From Gigaspora rosea (taxonomy: Eukaryota > Glomeromycota > Glomeromycetes > Diversisporales > Gigasporaceae), in contig QKWP01000220.1 of assembly GCA_003550325.1 (NCBI GenBank), positions 342,091 through 406,090 of the forward strand: DNA of 64,000 bases, read 5' to 3'. Shown here in pieces: positions 46,311-56,763 of this stretch (within the stretch, counting starts at the first letter, position 1; each line of letters starts with the position of its first letter). A program made the position numbers and the translations under genes. The notes under the pieces were generated by a model. The model made no database searches and was not told the origin of the DNA. It saw only the letters and a list, made by a program, of their open reading frames with translations.

Positions 46311-47220
46311 ATGCCAACAGGAAAAATAAGAACATATTGTTTGGCACTATTGATCTTACAACTTTTTATTCTTACATTCCTTTGCCCAGCTCTTGGTAAT
46401 ATAGATCTTATTATTATATTTTTATATTTAATCAAACTTGAAGTTTTTAAGTTCCTTTTGTAATACAGCACTAGCAAAAGTTCTCACTTTGATCAAACTA
46501 ATGGAGAACTTAACTATAATAACGGGGTTGAATATTTGTAAGAACAGACTAATTTTTTAACAAAAGTACTAAAGCACAAATTTCTTTTTAATAATATAAT
46601 TAATAGTATGTTATTTTATTTTTATAATGGGGTATAAATGTTTTAGATATATAGCCCTTACTTGGTTAACAGCTGGTAATAACTTCATTATTTTATTTTA
46701 ATTTTGAGTAAATGACTTAATACAGTACTATTAATGCCTCAAAAATATAACGTATTTTTAGCAATTAGTTTTCTTGCAATGTGTTGTTATTGTTTTTTTA
46801 ATATGAAAGACTTTAGGTACTATATCTATCAATGAATTATCAATGAATTCTTTAATTGAAAGAAGTAATATTAAGGACATTTTGTTTTAGAGCTTTAACA
46901 ATTATTACATCAATAGCTTGGTTTGTTCTACCAAGTAAGTTTTTAAAACTTCAGAGTGACTAATTACAATACTGTATTAATATCTAACTTATAACATTTT
47001 TTAACCTAGTTGTTTACACTATCTTCACTATACATGAAATTAATCCGGTCCCATTTGATTGTCAGTACGAATTAAATTTGCAAAAAGTAAAACTGCATGT
47101 AGGATTCGAGTAGCGAATTTTATTTTTATGTAGTTATATATTGCTGATGCGATAGCTAGCCTTATAATCATGCTTACTTTGATGTTTGAAAAAGATGAAA
47201 AGGCTGATATTCTAGAGTGA
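46311..47220 (+). CDS. Tetraspan-like small membrane protein, seven exons, 157 aa
   Basis: Exons 46311-46395, 46469-46537, 46655-46675, 46726-46816, 46891-46934, 47010-47086, 47134-47220. All introns are GT..AG, and phases match through to a TGA at 47218 with no internal stop. The protein starts MPTGKIRTYCLALLILQLFI, and has hydrophobic segments LALLILQLFILTFL, YNVFLAISFLAMCCYCFF, ALTIITSIAWFVLPIVYTIF and IADAIASLIIMLTLMF; before the last helix lies the loop HEINPVPFDCQYELNLQKLY. Four helices with a short polar C-terminus (EKDEKADILE) resemble small fungal MARVEL-like tetraspans, but the family is not certain. The 21-nt third exon is the weakest part. The intact joining over seven exons is strong evidence. 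Confidence 0.75.
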
Positions 47221-48117
47221 AAGAGAACAATAATAAAAATTTAACACTGAAATAAATGAAGAAAAAAATAATAAAATTAAACTCTATTATAATTTGAATT
47301 GAAAATCTTCAAATCGACAAAAAGAGCCGAAGACTGATTTCCTGATGTAGCATAAAATCCAAAACGAGAATGATCAATTATAACTCTCTCTCAATTTACG
47401 ATATGTCTTTCAATAATCATTGTAACCCCAAATAAAATTGAACTGATATCGAATTTAATGATCTATCAAAATTCTGGAGGGAATTGGATTATAACGTTGC
47501 AGAAAAGGATAAAAGTAAGATATCAAACCTATTTTGAATTCTTTCTTTAATATTCGCAACTATAATATAACTCTAATCGTTGAGGAGAGAGCTTGGCCAT
47601 TGGCAGGTCACTAGCTATTACGAAGATGATGAAATGATAGTTTAAAACTATTTTCATATTTTTAAAATATCAATATACATAATTATATAAGGAGTTTTTT
47701 TTTATTCCTGCATTTTCTTCAAATAGATGAAAATGAACTCATATTCTGATAAATTAAGAGTCATGACCAGGCCTACCTAATAATTGATTGTGAGGTCAAT
47801 TAATTGCAATTTTTTGAACTCAATTAATTGATTGATGGCGCAGTCATAATGAAGTATTCATCGCCAGATTGTAAAAATGCATATGGTTTTTAATTTTCGC
47901 TATTTAAATATTGGGTCACGTCTAGAGATGTCAAGATTTTATTAATATTTGCCGACAATATCTTAATAATTATAAAGTTTTTACTATATTATGTTTATTT
48001 AAAGTGGTGGTAATTCTTCAACACAGTCATACTTTTGAAATTGTTTGAGAACTCTCACCTGTTAATACCCAAATGTTTAAAATTACTCTTTTCCTATAAG
48101 AAACTTTTCGTTTCAAA
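47221..48117. other. Intergenic with possible exon debris
   Basis: DIEFNDLSKFWRELDYNVAE with KDK followed by GTAAGA (about 47452-47517), and ELGHWQVTSYYEDDEMIV then stop (about 47590-47644), look protein-like. I could not join them in frame. Nothing else recognised. Confidence 0.3.
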
Positions 48118-49268
48118 ATGGGTAAAACAAAGAGTAAAAAAAGTGAACAAGATGTGAAAAATTATGAAATTTTTCATAGAAATTCTCCATACCTGTTCCC
48201 ACTTAAAAAGGAAGGCCTATTATCATATTCGGTGAATTTAATTAAGAAAAATTTGAAGCCTAGTACTTATAAACAGTATATGAGACACATCAAAAATCAT
48301 CATATCGATATGGAAGGTTCATGGAATTATAAAGAATTTGATCCTATCATAAATGATGGTTTGAATAAACTAAAAGGCAAAAGCCTATCTAATAGTAAGT
48401 AAATTGAATTTCTGATTGTCTCAATGCCCTTTACTTGTGAAAAAAAGGCTACGATATTAAGCCTCGTAATATATTTTATGCATAGAATGTCTAACTACTT
48501 TTCTTAATAAACATTATGGGTAACTAGATTCGCCGCTTAATGGCCTGTCGCCTGTCATTGATGCTCCGACTACTATTCTCACTACGCAACCCGCACAATC
48601 TCTTATTTTCAATATGGCCAAGTTTACTGTGATAATACGATGCAGATGCAGATTCCTTTCAATCCAACTCCTTTCTTGCAGAACAACGTCTCCTCTCAAC
48701 CTGAACAAACTTTCCAAGACTTTTCTTCTCAACCTGGTCAAATTCCTTTCCAGGATTTATCGGGCATTAATCCTACTCCTTCTCAACATGGTCAAATTCC
48801 TTTCCAGAATTCATTGGGCACTAATCCTACTGCTTATACCGTTCCTTCTCAACTTGATCAAGATAATAGTTATGGTGCACTTCTAACGCACGTGCGACTT
48901 GGTATATTATTGCAATTAACCTATTTGATCGTATTTGACCTTATGACTTACAACTATTTTATATCCAATTATTAGAAGAATCAGTCAATCATATCCAGGA
49001 AATGAGTAACCTTTTAAACAAGGAGATTCAAGAATTAAATCAAAAGTTTAACAATGATTTAAGTGAGGAAGTTCAAAAGGTTAACAATCATTTAAGCGAG
49101 GAAGTTCAAAGGTTCAACAATGATTTAAGTGAGGAAGTTCAAGAGTTTTTACATCAGAAAGTTCAAGGGTTTTTACATCAGAAAGTTCAAGAGTTGAACC
49201 ATAGGTTCAATAATGAAGTCCAAGAATTTAATATCTGCTTAAAAGATATGATCCAGAGACATATTTGA
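48118..49268 (+). CDS. Q/P-rich and coiled-coil protein, three exons (one frameshift)
   Basis: Exon 1 48118-48394 from an ATG (MGKTKSKKSEQDVKNYEIFH) with a helical N-terminal domain (KKNLKPSTYKQYMRHIKNHH). Intron 48395-48527, exon 2 48528-48901, intron 48902-48975, exon 3 48976-49268; phases match. Exon 2 starts NSPLNGLSPVIDAPTTILTT and, after a one-base shift near 48604, carries a Gln/Pro-rich repeat region with QPGQIPFQD, QHGQIPFQN and related units. Exon 3 is a coiled coil with tandem units FNNDLSEEVQ, VNNHLSEEVQ and FNNDLSEEVQ, then FLHQKVQ twice. The N-terminal part loosely resembles the SAM-like helical domain of tyrosine recombinases (inference). Function unknown. Confidence 0.65.
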
Positions 49269-50045
49269 AGTACATGATGTACAGGGCGCGAAACTTATGT
49301 TAGCATTTATTTTATCTGTTTCTAATCCATCGATTATGATAATTTATTTAAAGCTATTTTTAATATTACTTATTCACGCACGCTTGCAAAACTATTAGTT
49401 ATAACCACGAACATTGTGTGGGATAATAAGCCTTGTAATTGATTTATCAAAATATTAATGTTTGACACAATTAAACGGTTAAGAAAAATTTTAGGCAGTT
49501 CCAATCTCTAGTAGATTCTTCCCTTGAAAAGGTACTATTTTATCATATAGCTCTTCAATTAATTATCATCTTGTTTTTAGAATTTTTGTTAAAATTTTAT
49601 GAATAAGCTATATAGATTTATAATTTGTTTCTTATAATATAAAATTTTTAAAAAACGAGACCCAGCACCAGCTTTTATCAATAATAATCAATACACATAC
49701 AGTACTTTCAAGTCAATAAATGATTTATTAGGAGTTTTATTACTGTATTACATAGTATTCTATCGATAAAATAAATATAAATAAAGTGTCATTTTTAACA
49801 TACTAAGCTTTCAAATAATTTAATGTAGCTAAAACAAAATTTAAAAAAGCTGAAGATGAATATCTCAAAATTCTTGCTCATTAGAATCGCCTTATTGAGA
49901 TGAACGTTGTTTCATTAACCTGTATAGTTTCATTGTTCATTAATGACAAACTTATGGTTTCGTCAGTCATCTATAACATGATTAAACATATAAAATTATG
50001 TTATCTTTATTACTACACTTTTTTCCTCTATTTAAATATAAATTT
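49269..50045. other. Intergenic, nothing recognised
   Basis: AT-rich; no supported frame. Confidence 0.4.
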
Positions 50046-51990
50046 CAGTTTATACTCCGACGGCAACTAGAAAGCAGAGTGGTTCAAAGAAATGGAATTG
50101 AAGGTACTTAGAGAACCAGAAAGTAGAGAAGTTAAAAGACATTTTAGGACAAATAGGCATAATGTACAGGTATTAAGAATTAGGTGGAAATGTATATCAG
50201 AAGATAGGAGAAGAAAAGAATAGGTAGTATACAGCACGCAAAACTGTAAGCAGCTAGGAAAGGTAGTTAAAAAGAAGAAGAAAAAAGTATTAATAGAACA
50301 TTGGCAAATGCAAAGTAAAGAAAAAGAACTGGCAATTGAGATCAACAAATACGATGATTGTATAGCAAGAACAGGTAACTATAATATTCAGACAGTGCAG
50401 TAAATATGAAAAGCAAAGAAGAGACACCAAGTAAAAACATGGGTATAGGATAGGTTCAAACAAATGAGACACAAGAATGGCCAGAAAAAGAGATAGCACT
50501 GGGCCTTGAAGGATGGCCAACATCGACGATAGCTGAGTTAGTAGCAATATGGACAGCAATTTTGACAATACCAAAAGAAAAGCAAGTAGAAATATATACA
50601 GATAGTAATGCTGCAATAAGAAACATTAGTAGAGGTTTAGAGCAGACAGACAGAAAGAAAATCCTTGAGAAGAAAAATGCAATATGGATAATGAAGATTA
50701 TAGATCTTGTTAAGACAAAAAACATACAGATAGAAATAGTTAAAATAAAAAGTCACAGTAAGGACAAGTGGAATGACAAAGCTGATAGCCTTGCAAAAAA
50801 AGGAACAACAAGTAAGGAAATAATACAGACTGAAGAAGTCAGTTGCAAAGAGATAGAGTACTGCCTAGAGTAGGAAAACAGATGAACTGACATACCAGCA
50901 AGACTGCTATGCAAATTGGTAACAAATGCAGATTGGAAACAGAATGGAAAGAAACAAGAGCAATAAAGAACTTGAAACCAGAAACAGAAGCTAAGATTCA
51001 TGATTGGACACATTTTTGGAAAAGGCTGAACAGCTAGTTGTTTCATCATTTTTGGAGAGGAGACGGCTAGTTTTTTAGTATAAGGACCACCCCTAACTTC
51101 CATAATTGGACAACCAAAGGAGTGCATTGTATGACAAGAAGAAGTAGTGCGAGAAGAAGTGCATTTATAAAGTGTATAATAGACAAACTTTCGACCTTGG
51201 AAAAGCTCAATAGAAGAAGGCCAGATATATACACAACAACAAAATGCCAAGTATGTCAAGACAAAGTAAAAGAGACACAGACACATTTGGCATCATGCAA
51301 GGGACAAACAAGTCTTTGGAAAAGAATTCAAAAGGAGGCGATTGCAACAGCATGGAAAGGACTTAAAGAAGAAGAAAAGACCTGAATCCCTCCATATGTG
51401 TTATATACAGCACTCTTCAGAAAAGGTGAGACAGAGGAGATAGAAATGAGAGAAGCATTGATTAAAGGCCTAATTCCAAAGAAAACACAAGACAGATTAA
51501 TGCAGCTTCTAATACAAAGGCAAGACAACAATTTGCAAGCACAGTAGCGAAAATGGCTTGGGACACCTTTTATGAGCAGGTTTGGAGAATGTGATGTGAA
51601 AAAGTCAATGAATGGGAGAAAAAAGGAGGAATAACAGGCAAAATGAAAAAAGAAAAGAGAAAAAGAAATAACTCAGGCAAAAAGGAAAAGGCAGATCAGC
51701 AAAAGAAGGAAGAAGAAAAGAAACGAGTAAAAGAAAAGGAAAAATGAATTAAAGAGAAAGCCAGGAAGACAATGTTGGGGCTTGTCATGAAAGGGAGAAG
51801 ACCTTCTATTATGGACTTTAAGTAGTTAGACAAGTAGCCTACTTCTGCTTAAAGTAGTATAGCAGGTTGCACTTAGGCACTATTAGGGTGGCCGAGTGAT
51901 GCTAGACTTAGTTGTTAGGTATATCTATGTAATACCATTTTGTTAATTCGTAATTGGAATAAATAATTTATTTGCAAATAAAACAAAAAT
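50046..51990 (+). mobile_element. LINE (non-LTR retrotransposon) 3' portion
   Basis: Base composition changes sharply to A/G-rich, C-poor coding-like sequence at about 50046 and returns to AT-rich at about 51990. It contains an RNase H domain, a zinc-knuckle-like motif and a Lys/Glu-rich tail, followed by an untranslated end aataaataatttatttgcaa with an A-rich finish. No reverse transcriptase is left, so this is a 5'-truncated copy, as is usual for LINEs. Confidence 0.8.
50395..51547 (+). pseudogene. LINE ORF remnant with RNase H domain
   Basis: SDSAVNMKSKEETPS and GIG-stop-VQTNETQEWP lead to STIAELVAIWTAIL, VEIYTDSNAAIRNI, IKSHSKDKWNDKADSLAKKG: the RNase H acidic positions (D, E, D, D) are visible. 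A TAG replaces the Trp codon at the GIGWVQ position. After more stops, a later frame reads TTKCQVCQDKVKETQTHLAS with C (CxxC..HxxxC zinc knuckle) and KEEEKT-stop-IPPYVLYTALFRK to a TAG at 51545-51547. Dead element; the long minus-strand frames here are shadows. Confidence 0.85.
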
Positions 51991-52098
51991 TATTCATAAT
52001 TTTGTCTAACAATTATAACCTCTGTCAAAAATTTAAATTTCTTGTTCGGTTTACTTTAATAATATTATCCAGGTCTTTGTTAGGTGGTTATTCATAAG

Positions 52099-52742
52099 TT
52101 AATGATAATTAAAATAATAAATGATTTTATCAACGAATTGATCGGTAATAAATGATTTTGGCCGGTATTCTAAAAGATTGACAATATTTTTTGTGATGGA
52201 TTTTTCCAGTAAACGCCGCTCATTCTCTGAAGTACCATTGTATATTTTTTTTGATTGCTTTAACTTATAATTTCGATTTCTTTCGATCTTCGCTCTCCGT
52301 TTGTAAATATTAAAAAGTTGTTTTACATGATTTAAAGTGATTGAACAGTCACAAATGTATTCCATTATATCGTCGTTGGGTTTGTGTTGTTTTCTTATAT
52401 GCATTATAAATGTGTGATATGGTTCGTATTCGATTAAATAACTTTCATTTTTATCAAGTAAACGAATGTTTGCTTTGATGATAGCCTTTCTGATATCTTC
52501 CCTGTGTTCGATGGAAAATGATTCGTATATTGAATTGATTATTTCAATTTTTTCAACATTATATTTTGACAAAAGATCGATTTCCTTATACAGATTTTTA
52601 ATTCTTCCATGAAAAAATCATCTCTTTTACAATTGCACGCATCATATTTTGGGAAAGGTTGATATACGTTAACTATAATAATAAAAAAAATTATGAAAAT
52701 TATGAAAATTATAAAGTGGACTATCTGTGTATGTTCTGCCAT
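52099..52742 (-). CDS. Single-pass membrane protein of unknown function (one frameshift)
   Basis: ATG at 52742 gives MAEHTQIVHF followed by a strong hydrophobic helix (IIFIIFIIFFIIIVNVY), then CNCKRDDFF. In a six-T run (minus strand) the frame shifts by one, after which HGRIKNLYKEIDLLSKYNVE runs on through SIEHREDIRKAIIKANIRLL, YICDCSITLNHVKQLFNIYK, a basic stretch RRAKIERNRNYKLKQSKK and a stop at 52099. Expected about 215 residues: N-terminal anchor plus a helical, basic C-terminal part. No family recognised. Confidence 0.6.
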
Positions 52743-52989
52743 TTTAACAATGATTTTTGCAATTCGAAAATTTTTAATTCTTCAACATCAAACAGAGCCC
52801 TATTTATAATCATTTGGAATTAATATATAATACATATAATACATTATTTTACTATCCACAAGTTTCAGAATAACCATTCGATCAAAAGACCATCTTTGTT
52901 TTAGTTAAATCATTGTGAAAATAATTTTCACTTAATCTCATTTGTGTAGAATTCTAAATTAATATATATATTGTTAATTATATTGGAAT

Positions 52990-53870
52990 TCTATTTGTGG
53001 AAGTTTTGTAGGCGCGGCATTACTAAATGTCTTTTGAAATATATTACTAATACTGATTACGTTACGAAAGAATTTTTGTTTCATCAATTCAGGCCGCACA
53101 CGCGTAAGAAACCTTTCATTCGAGATATAACTGACGCTAACAATTAGAAATATATTTCTTAATAATTATAGACGCGTGTAGTTAAATATATACTCATTTT
53201 CTTGGTTTAATTTATTTTAATTATTTACTAATACAAATTACGTTAACACGAAGATTTTAAATAAAAAGATAATTTAAAAGCTACATTAGCTATTCACGTA
53301 GTAGTGTTTTATATCGCGTCTTTAAAGTCTTAATTAATACTGTAGCAACTAATGCAAATTATGTTAACGCGAAGATTTTAAAGAAAAAGACAATATATAT
53401 AGTACTTTGTTAGGATTTTTGTTCCAAATTGTTCTGGTTTCATTTATAATTTTTTAGCCTATTTAATTTAAAGCTAGCTACATAAGCTATTCACGTATAG
53501 TGTTTTATATCGCATCTTTGAAGTAGCAATGATCCTAAATAAACCAAATGACGGTTAAAAGATCTTTGTGAAAAAAAAGCAGATTCCGAGAATCTTACTG
53601 CAACAAGTCTTTTGTCCGAATGGTTAGGTTCTGTACTCATATTAGGGATTCTTACGCGAAACTGTGCGCGTAATGATCTGCTTACAAGAACAAGTCTGTA
53701 CAAAAATTTTTGCTTTTCTGAGTGGTAGATTAATTTAGAATTATATACAAGAAGATTACTAAGATTAAAATGGGTTCATTGAATTTTATTTATGAACTTA
53801 ATAGGTTTGGTTTTACGCGTCTTTGAAGTCAAATTCATAAGGTTTCGTCCGAATGGTTAATTTTTGCATT
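52990..53870. repeat. Degenerate local repeats around tattcacgta and acgcgaagattttaaa
   Basis: ctattcacgtagtagtgttt with tatatcgcgtcttt occurs at about 53291 and again as ctattcacgtatagtgtttt at 53482. ttaac(a/g)cgaagattttaaa occurs at 53244 and 53364. gtccgaatggttag/aa occurs at 53610 and 53830. No gene; the area looks built from old duplications. Confidence 0.6.
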
Positions 53871-54213
53871 ACATAATCAGAATTCTTAAGTATATTTTCA
53901 TGGCCATATTAATGAAACAAAGAAAATAAGATTGATACGAAAACACGTCATTTTCTCAATGTTACTATAACATTCTTTGCAGAAATAAAAACTGTACTGT
54001 AATCACCATTTTATTTTGGAAAAAAAGTATAAAAGTGCTATAATGCCCAGATTTTGATTTAAAAATTGTATATTCAAGTGATCGCAATTAAGTATATTTT
54101 ATTAATAATTCCTTCATAAATCATGAAAAATACGATCAAAGAAGATTACACGACGCATATTCTATGAACAAACTGTCACAGGCCCGAATACTCAGAATTC
54201 AGTTCAGAAAAGA

Positions 54214-54528
54214 ATGCGGTTGAAGTTTAGCAATTCATCCTCATTCACAACATTAGATTTATATGAATACACCCTTGACTCTGAACGCATTTTGGCGGCA
54301 TACGCGTGCCTCAATGGAAATTTTAAACTTTATAATGTAACTTGTGATCCACAAAATAAAATTGTATCATCCAAAAAATTTAAAGCTTTGCTTGATTCTA
54401 AGACGAACATTGGAATTATTTATGATGGTTATAAAAAAATTTCTGGTAGTGTGATGGTTTATAATATTTCAACCTGTAGTTTTAGTTATAAATTAGATCA
54501 ATTTAGAATAAAATTATTAAATAACTAG
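54214..54528 (+). CDS. Hypothetical protein, 104 aa
   Basis: ATG at 54214 opens an uninterrupted frame: MRLKFSNSSSFTTLDLYEYT, ILAAYACLNGNFKLYNVTCD, SKTNIGIIYDGYKKISGSVM and a TAG at 54526-54528. The composition is normal and no membrane helix is seen. No family recognised. An upstream exon cannot be excluded. Confidence 0.5.
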   Translation: MRLKFSNSSSFTTLDLYEYTLDSERILAAYACLNGNFKLYNVTCDPQNKIVSSKKFKALLDSKTNIGIIYDGYKKISGSVMVYNISTCSFSYKLDQFRIKLLNN

Positions 54529-54903
54529 TATTTAATTTAGCAACATCAATCTTATCAAAATCAAAAATGCTAACAAAATCAACTTTAGTTTATATCATGT
54601 TGTATTTTTACATATTCCTATCCGATATTTAAATTAATTTATATACTTGGAAGTTAATAAAGTTAACTGATTAATTAGTACAGAAACTATCTTATTTACT
54701 TCCAAAAGACCATATTAATTTATTTTAATAACTATGATAGTAAGATCCCATGTTTAGCAATCACATGATATAGCACCCAAAACTAATTGAAAAGCTTTTT
54801 GCGTAAGTTCTCGAAAAAGGACAATTTGAAAAGAATATGCTTCAAATCTTTACACTGATAAAATTAAGTTGTTACATGATTTACAAATATAAAATTAGTA
54901 ATC

Positions 54904-55457
54904 TAAGTCCTTAAGTTGCAAAAGATCACTGGATGCCCAAAAAAACTTTGTATAGATGGACTGCTCAACTTACTGGAACAGGTGATATCAAGCTCGGTGA
55001 ACATACTGGGTGTCCACGACTTCTTGGCCTTGAACAAAGAAAGCACCTTTTGACAAAATCGTGAAGAAGACAGAACTGCGCCAAGTAAGAAACTAACAGA
55101 AGTCCTTAACAACACTTACCCCGGACTAAATATTGCACCAAGAACAGTTCACGAGAACCTTAGGACCTTGCTTACCAAGTTACTGTTCCCTGTGCTGTTC
55201 TCCTTCTCAAAAAAGAGGCCATAATCCGTCGGGTCTGCTGGGTGTGTAAGTATCAAAGAAGAAGATGGAATACTACCACTGATGAAGCAACCTTTCAACT
55301 GTTCCGAAATACGATCAAGGTTTGGTACAAGCCTGGTTAAACAGTACCAACATGAGTTATGAAGAAAAGTGTCAAAAGAAAGGTGAATTCCTTGTCCAAG
55401 CAAAAGAAACGATGTTTTGTATAGATTATCGAAGAGGAATGGCATTGAATTGACAAC
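54904..55457 (+). pseudogene. Tc1/mariner-like transposase remnant
   Basis: The + strand reads LQKITGCPKKTLYRWTAQLT with GTGDIKLGEHTGCPRLL (helix-turn-helix plus the G-R-like linker), then in another frame SKKLTEVLNNTYPGLNIAPR with TVHENLR. Further on come WVCKYQRRRWNTTTDEATFQ with LFRNTIKVWYKPG, where DEATFQLF matches the second catalytic D region of Tc1/mariner DDE transposases. It is heavily frameshifted. The minus-strand frames at 54903-55115 and 55149-55460 are shadows. Confidence 0.75.
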
Positions 55458-56053
55458 CATTATTTAATTTAGCAACTCTATGCGTGGGCGCCTGAATTTA
55501 GTTATAAAGCAGTGTAGCATACAATTAACTACTAGATAGTCATATATGTTTTAAACTAGCTGTAGTTAAAATTTTATCAAATTTTAGTAAAATTTTGATG
55601 TGCTGCGCCACATCACGTGAGTGTCATAATTTTCTACTGTATTATATTCAAGATAATATTTATACATATTATGATGCACGTCGCATTTTTTGTAACACAT
55701 TGATATTAAAAATTTTCTTTCAAGAATTTATAGAAAATCCACTTTTCAATTTACCGTGCTAAGAGCGCCACACGCGCCTCAGATGCAATTCGCATCCTGA
55801 GATAGTCTAAAAAAAATTACCGTGTTATTCTCGTGTTCATTAGTAATTTTGTAAGAAACAAAAACAAAATTTTTTGCATACATAAGGAAATGTATGATTT
55901 CACGGACCCATGGTTCGTGAATAATTAAACAAATTACGCACTACTTTGAACTTGCGATTTTAAACTTTTGCATTAACCATATTAGCAGTTTTTGATAATA
56001 AGTGAATGCCTAATGTTCATCCTTTTCAATTCAATTCCACTAGGATAACTATA
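55458..56053. other. Intergenic with a GC-rich hairpin
   Basis: ctcagatgc-aattc-gcatcctgag forms a hairpin at about 55776-55801. cacggacccatggttcgtg at about 55900 is a near-palindrome related to the one at 4.7 kb. No gene. Confidence 0.5.
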
Positions 56054-56200
56054 CATAATTTTGGTAGAATAAATTCGTAACTTTGGTAAACATAATTTTG
56101 GTAGAATTAATTCGTAACGCTGGTAAACATAATTTTGGTAGAATTAGTTCGTAACTTCGGTAAACAATTTTGGCAGAATTAATTCGTAATTCTAGTAAGC
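56054..56200. repeat. Four tandem 37-bp repeats
   Basis: cataattttggtagaat(a/t)a plus attcgtaac..ctggtaaa starts at 56054, 56091, 56128 and 56165 (last copy 2 bp shorter at the start). Identical unit type as at 45111-45160. Confidence 0.9.
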
Positions 56201-56763
56201 AAAATTAAAGTAAGTAAAATTAATATATCAAATGATTTCGCGGGTCCACGGATCCGTTAGATCATATGATCATAGCTTTGGAATAATCCAACTACTTTAA
56301 TATTTTTTTACATTAAAACGCGTAAATTCAAGAATATACAGTACTTCAATAAAAATGCTTTTTATATTAATAGAACCTTGCTGGAGACTTGCATCATTAA
56401 CAATAATTTAATCTAATTTAGTGTGATTCAAAGTTTAAATTTCAATCAAATGCTCTCAAAAATGCTTCAAATAATATCAAATAAAAAAATGCACATTATG
56501 CAAATACAATTCAGATGGTTTTTTTTTATTTACATTTTAGTTTAATAGATTTCAAGTCGTTAATACTTATATCATGAGCCGGGTTGCTAACGCTTCCGTC
56601 CAAAAACGGACATCCAAGCTAACAACGCTTTTCATGTCAATTCATACCACCAACCTGAAACTTATTGACTTCTTATTATAATCTGGGCTGTTAATGCTTC
56701 AAATACATTAGTAATAATAAATTATCCGGATCAACAGCGCTTCTTATAATGATACTATTTTTT
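56201..56763. other. Intergenic, nothing recognised
   Basis: Contains a GGGTCC-type near-palindrome at about 56229-56246 and a tccgtccaaaaacggac hairpin near 56596. No frame. Confidence 0.4.

Noticed and set aside
50067-51531. Several long minus-strand hydrophobic ORFs rich in Leu, Cys, Phe
   Set aside because: They are shadows of the A/G-rich LINE coding strand, which has the RNase H motifs.
54903-55460. Minus-strand ORFs of 70 and 103 codons
   Set aside because: Shadows of the plus-strand Tc1/mariner transposase remnant.
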